Source: Tipula vernalis | Lineage: Eukaryota > Arthropoda > Insecta > Diptera > Tipulidae | Reading direction: 5' to 3' | NCBI GenBank assembly: GCA_958295665.1 | Contig: OY282559.1 | Coordinates: 254,824,461 to 254,888,460, forward strand | DNA: 64,000 nucleotides | Shown: positions 61,439-64,000 of the stretch, piece by piece | Position numbering within the stretch: position 1 is the stretch's first letter | Layout: each line of letters starts with the position of its first letter | The notes under the pieces: model-generated | Seen by the model: only the letters and a program-made list of their open reading frames with translations | Told to the model about the DNA's origin: nothing | The model's database searches: none | Program-made: the position numbers and the translations under genes

Positions 61439-64000
61439 TATGGTGAAAAATACGTGAAATCACAAATTCAACATATATGTAGAACAGGAAGTCATGTTTC
61501 AATTTTGTGATTTTTATGTTTTGATTGTGTAGTATTGGGTAAAAAAAAATTATTGTAGAACTCGATTTTTTGTTGTTGATTTTGTTGCATAAGATACAGG
61601 TGGTCAAAAATTTGTAAATTTGGTGCAAATGGTGATGCATTTATACAAATATAAATAAAATATTTATTCGAAAAATATAAAATAGGGCTCATTGCAGGGT
61701 TAAAGGTAAAAGAATAAGGATTAAGAAAATATTACAAAAATAGTACCATATTTAAGTTTTTCATTTTCAAAATGGCCACCAAACTGGTTTTTCTCAATTT
61801 TCTGGACAAAATATATATTTTAAATTTTTTTTAAGTTTTTTTTTTGTTTGCCGTTTAATTCTATAAAACATATAAAAAAAACAAACATGAATTTTTTTTC
61901 GTTTTCTTGCAAAACACGTTTTAAAATCATCACCTACTCTATTTCTGCACATACAAATAAAATCTTTATTTTATTTTCACTCCAACATACCATTTTCTTG
62001 CAAAATTCGACTAAATAAGACCACCAACTCTTTATATATGGTAAAATTAAATTTAAAATAAACTGTATTGGTAACATTTTTTTTATTAAAAATAAGTTTA
62101 CTAATTTAAATAATTACATTTTAAATCTAACATAATCTTCACTATTAGAGTATTTCTTAAAATTTAAGTAACCTTCTCCTGAAGGAATAACTGCATGGAA
62201 ATCGCGAGTTCCTTTTATAGTTTTCGATTTTTCAAACCTACTGGCAAGTCGGATTTTGTTTGAGTTATATTCAATATCAGAACAAAACTCAAAAACCATA
62301 TCAGTTTTTAAAGTTTTAGTCCAGTTGAATAATTCTGCTGCATTCGTTATGATACCATCATATTCATCAGTGAGACTGGCTCTGGACGCCATTCTCCTGA
62401 CAGTACCTCCTACTCCATCACATAGTGCCTTTCCATGTGCTGTGGCATGAAAATGCCATTCACAATCGACTCCGAAATCCTCTTTGTGTTTACTTATATT
62501 CTTAAAATTAGTTTTATTTTTATAATGTGTTGGAGCACCATCAGTAATATAATAAATTTTGGTTAAACTCGTCATTTTAGTTTTCAAGAACTGGACCATT
62601 TTTTCGATGAATAGATGAACTGTCACAGTGACATGATGAAGACAATCCGATATAACAATGAAGCTGTAGTGCTGCAATTTCCCATCTACATTTATGTAAA
62701 TTACAAATGGATGAATAGTCGCCTGCTTATTATTCCAATGAAAACCCTGCGCTGCATTCTGCATTATAAATGAATAATTTTCTGCAAAATCACATGAAAC
62801 AAGTCTTCTGTAGGCCCCAGAGTAGTTTTTTTGTTTTTTACGAAGATAGACTGTTGAAGTGAAATGAAGTAATGAGGAACCAGATTTTCTAGCTTATCTA
62901 TGAAGTAATCCAAAAATTCTTCTAACGGTTGAGAGTATTTTGCAAATTGCATCTGTCAGTTGAAATACACTGACTGAATGATAAATCAGCATCCTCGTAG
63001 TCCTTTTCCAGAAAAGCGTTTTTCAAATATTCTCGAAATAAATTTAATCCTGGACAATTCTTGCATTTTAGAAGATAACATGTCGGCTTAGACTCTGGAC
63101 ATAATATAGATGAAATGCAATCTTGGTATGTTGATATCTCTCCATTTGTAATAGCTCCTATTTTGGTTCCATAAATAATCAATTTCACATTTTGATGTAT
63201 TGTACAAACACACACTGCATGCGTTCCACTGCTTCCTGGTTGCACACAGTTTTTAGGACGAAGCAAGCAAAATTTGGAAAATCCGATTTTTTTTGACTCA
63301 TCGTCCTGATGGAGAATCTTGTAGCCCAGATGGGCCGTCCTCATGGAGAATCTTGTTTTCAGGCATTATCCGACTGACTTCATCATCGTTATAATAATCT
63401 ATCACTGATTGCTTTAGTTCATCGCTGATTCGTTTCCCAGCTTTAGGTACAGGAATACCAAGTGGGCCGTTTGTTTCCTGAATATATTTAGCTTTACGCA
63501 CTAAGTATTGTGTTGTGTTGAACTCCTGTTGAATTTGTTGTATGGTTAGTGACTTCGGCAGTGTAGTCAGCAGCTGTATCTTATCACATTTTTCTCCAAT
63601 TGTTTGAATTTGCTTTTCAGTTGCTCCATGAATTCGTCATATAAATTAGCCTTCATTGCGTTGTCCATTGATTGATTCATAAGGGGCTCGATTCCAGGAA
63701 TCAATGATGATGATGTTGATGGTACTATTGCAGCTAAATTAATTAATTTTTTTTGTTGGTGTTGTTGCCCAGCTCCTAGTTTACTAGCATATATGGGCGA
63801 CATTATAATATCTGGTAATATCTCATTGATTTTTTGGAGGACGCTCGTATTTTGTATTTGGCGTTCTTCACTATCACTCCTAATGGAACTTATTTTAGAA
63901 TCTACATCAGTTGATGATGATTTCGGCGTAACTGCGGTACTTAATGGTAGAAATATTGGTGATGCCTCTGTTTCAATTTTTTGACGTTTACCATAAATCT
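61439..64000 (-). mobile_element. TIR element (type 2) carrying an orphan transposase-like gene, right end outside
   Basis: The left end tatggtgaaaaatacgtg and the next 350 or so bases match, in the same order, the terminal arms of the type 1 element (for example aggaagtcatgttt, tttttatgttttga, ttttctcaattttctgg). The gene reads toward this end and stops at 62114. The other end lies beyond the window. This physically links the encoded family to a DNA transposon with long terminal inverted repeats. Confidence 0.75.
62114..64000 (-). pseudogene. orphan transposase-like protein, decayed
   Basis: Minus-strand gene, N-terminus beyond the edge. An acidic/Ser-rich linker (63980-63570) leads to IQETNGPLGIPVPKAGKRIS and YYNDDEVSRIMP (63480-63370). 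Next come IGFSKFCLLRPKNCVQPGSS and HAVCVCTIHQN (63290-63195). A Cys-rich stretch CPGLNLF (63045) and the segment DFAENYSF, MQNAAQGFHWNNKQATIHPF (62795-62705) follow. The last 216 codons are open (62764-62114): VISDCLHH, IYYITDGAPTHYKN, WHFHATAHGKALCDGVGGTV. The two Asp motifs followed by CDGVGG could be an RNase-H-fold catalytic core, but this is inference. Frameshifts lie near 63320, 62945 and 62820. I have seen this family in arthropod genomes but know no confirmed function. Confidence 0.75.

Overview
The window looks like a repeat-rich insect (arthropod) nuclear segment. It is AT-rich throughout, has no operon-like gene spacing, and is built almost entirely from nested, decayed transposable elements: Helitrons, Ty3/Gypsy, BEL/Pao, a Penelope-like element, several LINE lineages, Tc1/mariner, PIF/Harbinger and several inverted-repeat elements. 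I could not recognise any intact host gene, rRNA, tRNA or CRISPR array. The species cannot be named from the sequence.

Layout, left to right. 0.5-3.1 kb: minus-strand Helitron Rep/helicase pseudogene. 3.6-4.8 kb: minisatellite built on a TTCnnGAAnn 10-bp phase, the same pattern as heat-shock elements. 4.8-6.8 kb: two minus-strand LINE fragments. 8.0-17.4 kb: an element with about 37-bp terminal inverted repeats carrying an internal satellite of two alternating monomers (about 147 and 153 bp), split by a young Ty3/Gypsy LTR retrotransposon (9454-16490, 4-bp target duplication gcag). 18.4-19.6 kb: minus-strand LINE pseudogene. 20.5-22.2 kb: a 5'-truncated Penelope-like element (RT plus GIY-YIG) bracketed by inverted terminal repeats that each hold a hammerhead-ribozyme-like fold. 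23.0-23.7 kb: BEL/Pao gag remnant. 24.3-25.8 kb: plus-strand Helitron helicase remnant, itself interrupted by a 314-bp retroposon-like insert with an 8-bp duplication. 26.2-27.5 kb: a near-perfect 227-bp palindrome and a 255-bp MITE. 31.8-33.3 kb: Tc1-like element. 33.7-38.3 kb: decayed but nearly full-length Jockey-type LINE with an 11-bp target duplication.

38.3-40 kb: diverged tandem repeat with a period near 360 bp. 43.0-45.0 kb: element with about 300-bp terminal inverted repeats enclosing a ubiquitin-specific-protease-like C-terminal fragment. 47.2-54.2 kb: LINE ORF1 and ORF2 remnants separated by a G-poor low-complexity block, with two further insertions defined by target duplications. 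55.3-57.0 kb: another LINE. 58.2-58.9 kb: PIF/Harbinger transposase fragment.

59.0-64.0 kb: two related elements with terminal inverted repeats, both abutting TA-rich DNA. The right one encodes a decayed protein of an orphan family (motifs CVCTIHQN, HWNN, TDGAPTHYKN, CDGVGG). The left one keeps only the N-terminal remnant of the same protein between homologous terminal repeats. This autonomous/non-autonomous pairing is the strongest candidate here for a poorly described mobile system. The genes do not act in one pathway; the window records serial insertion, nesting and decay.
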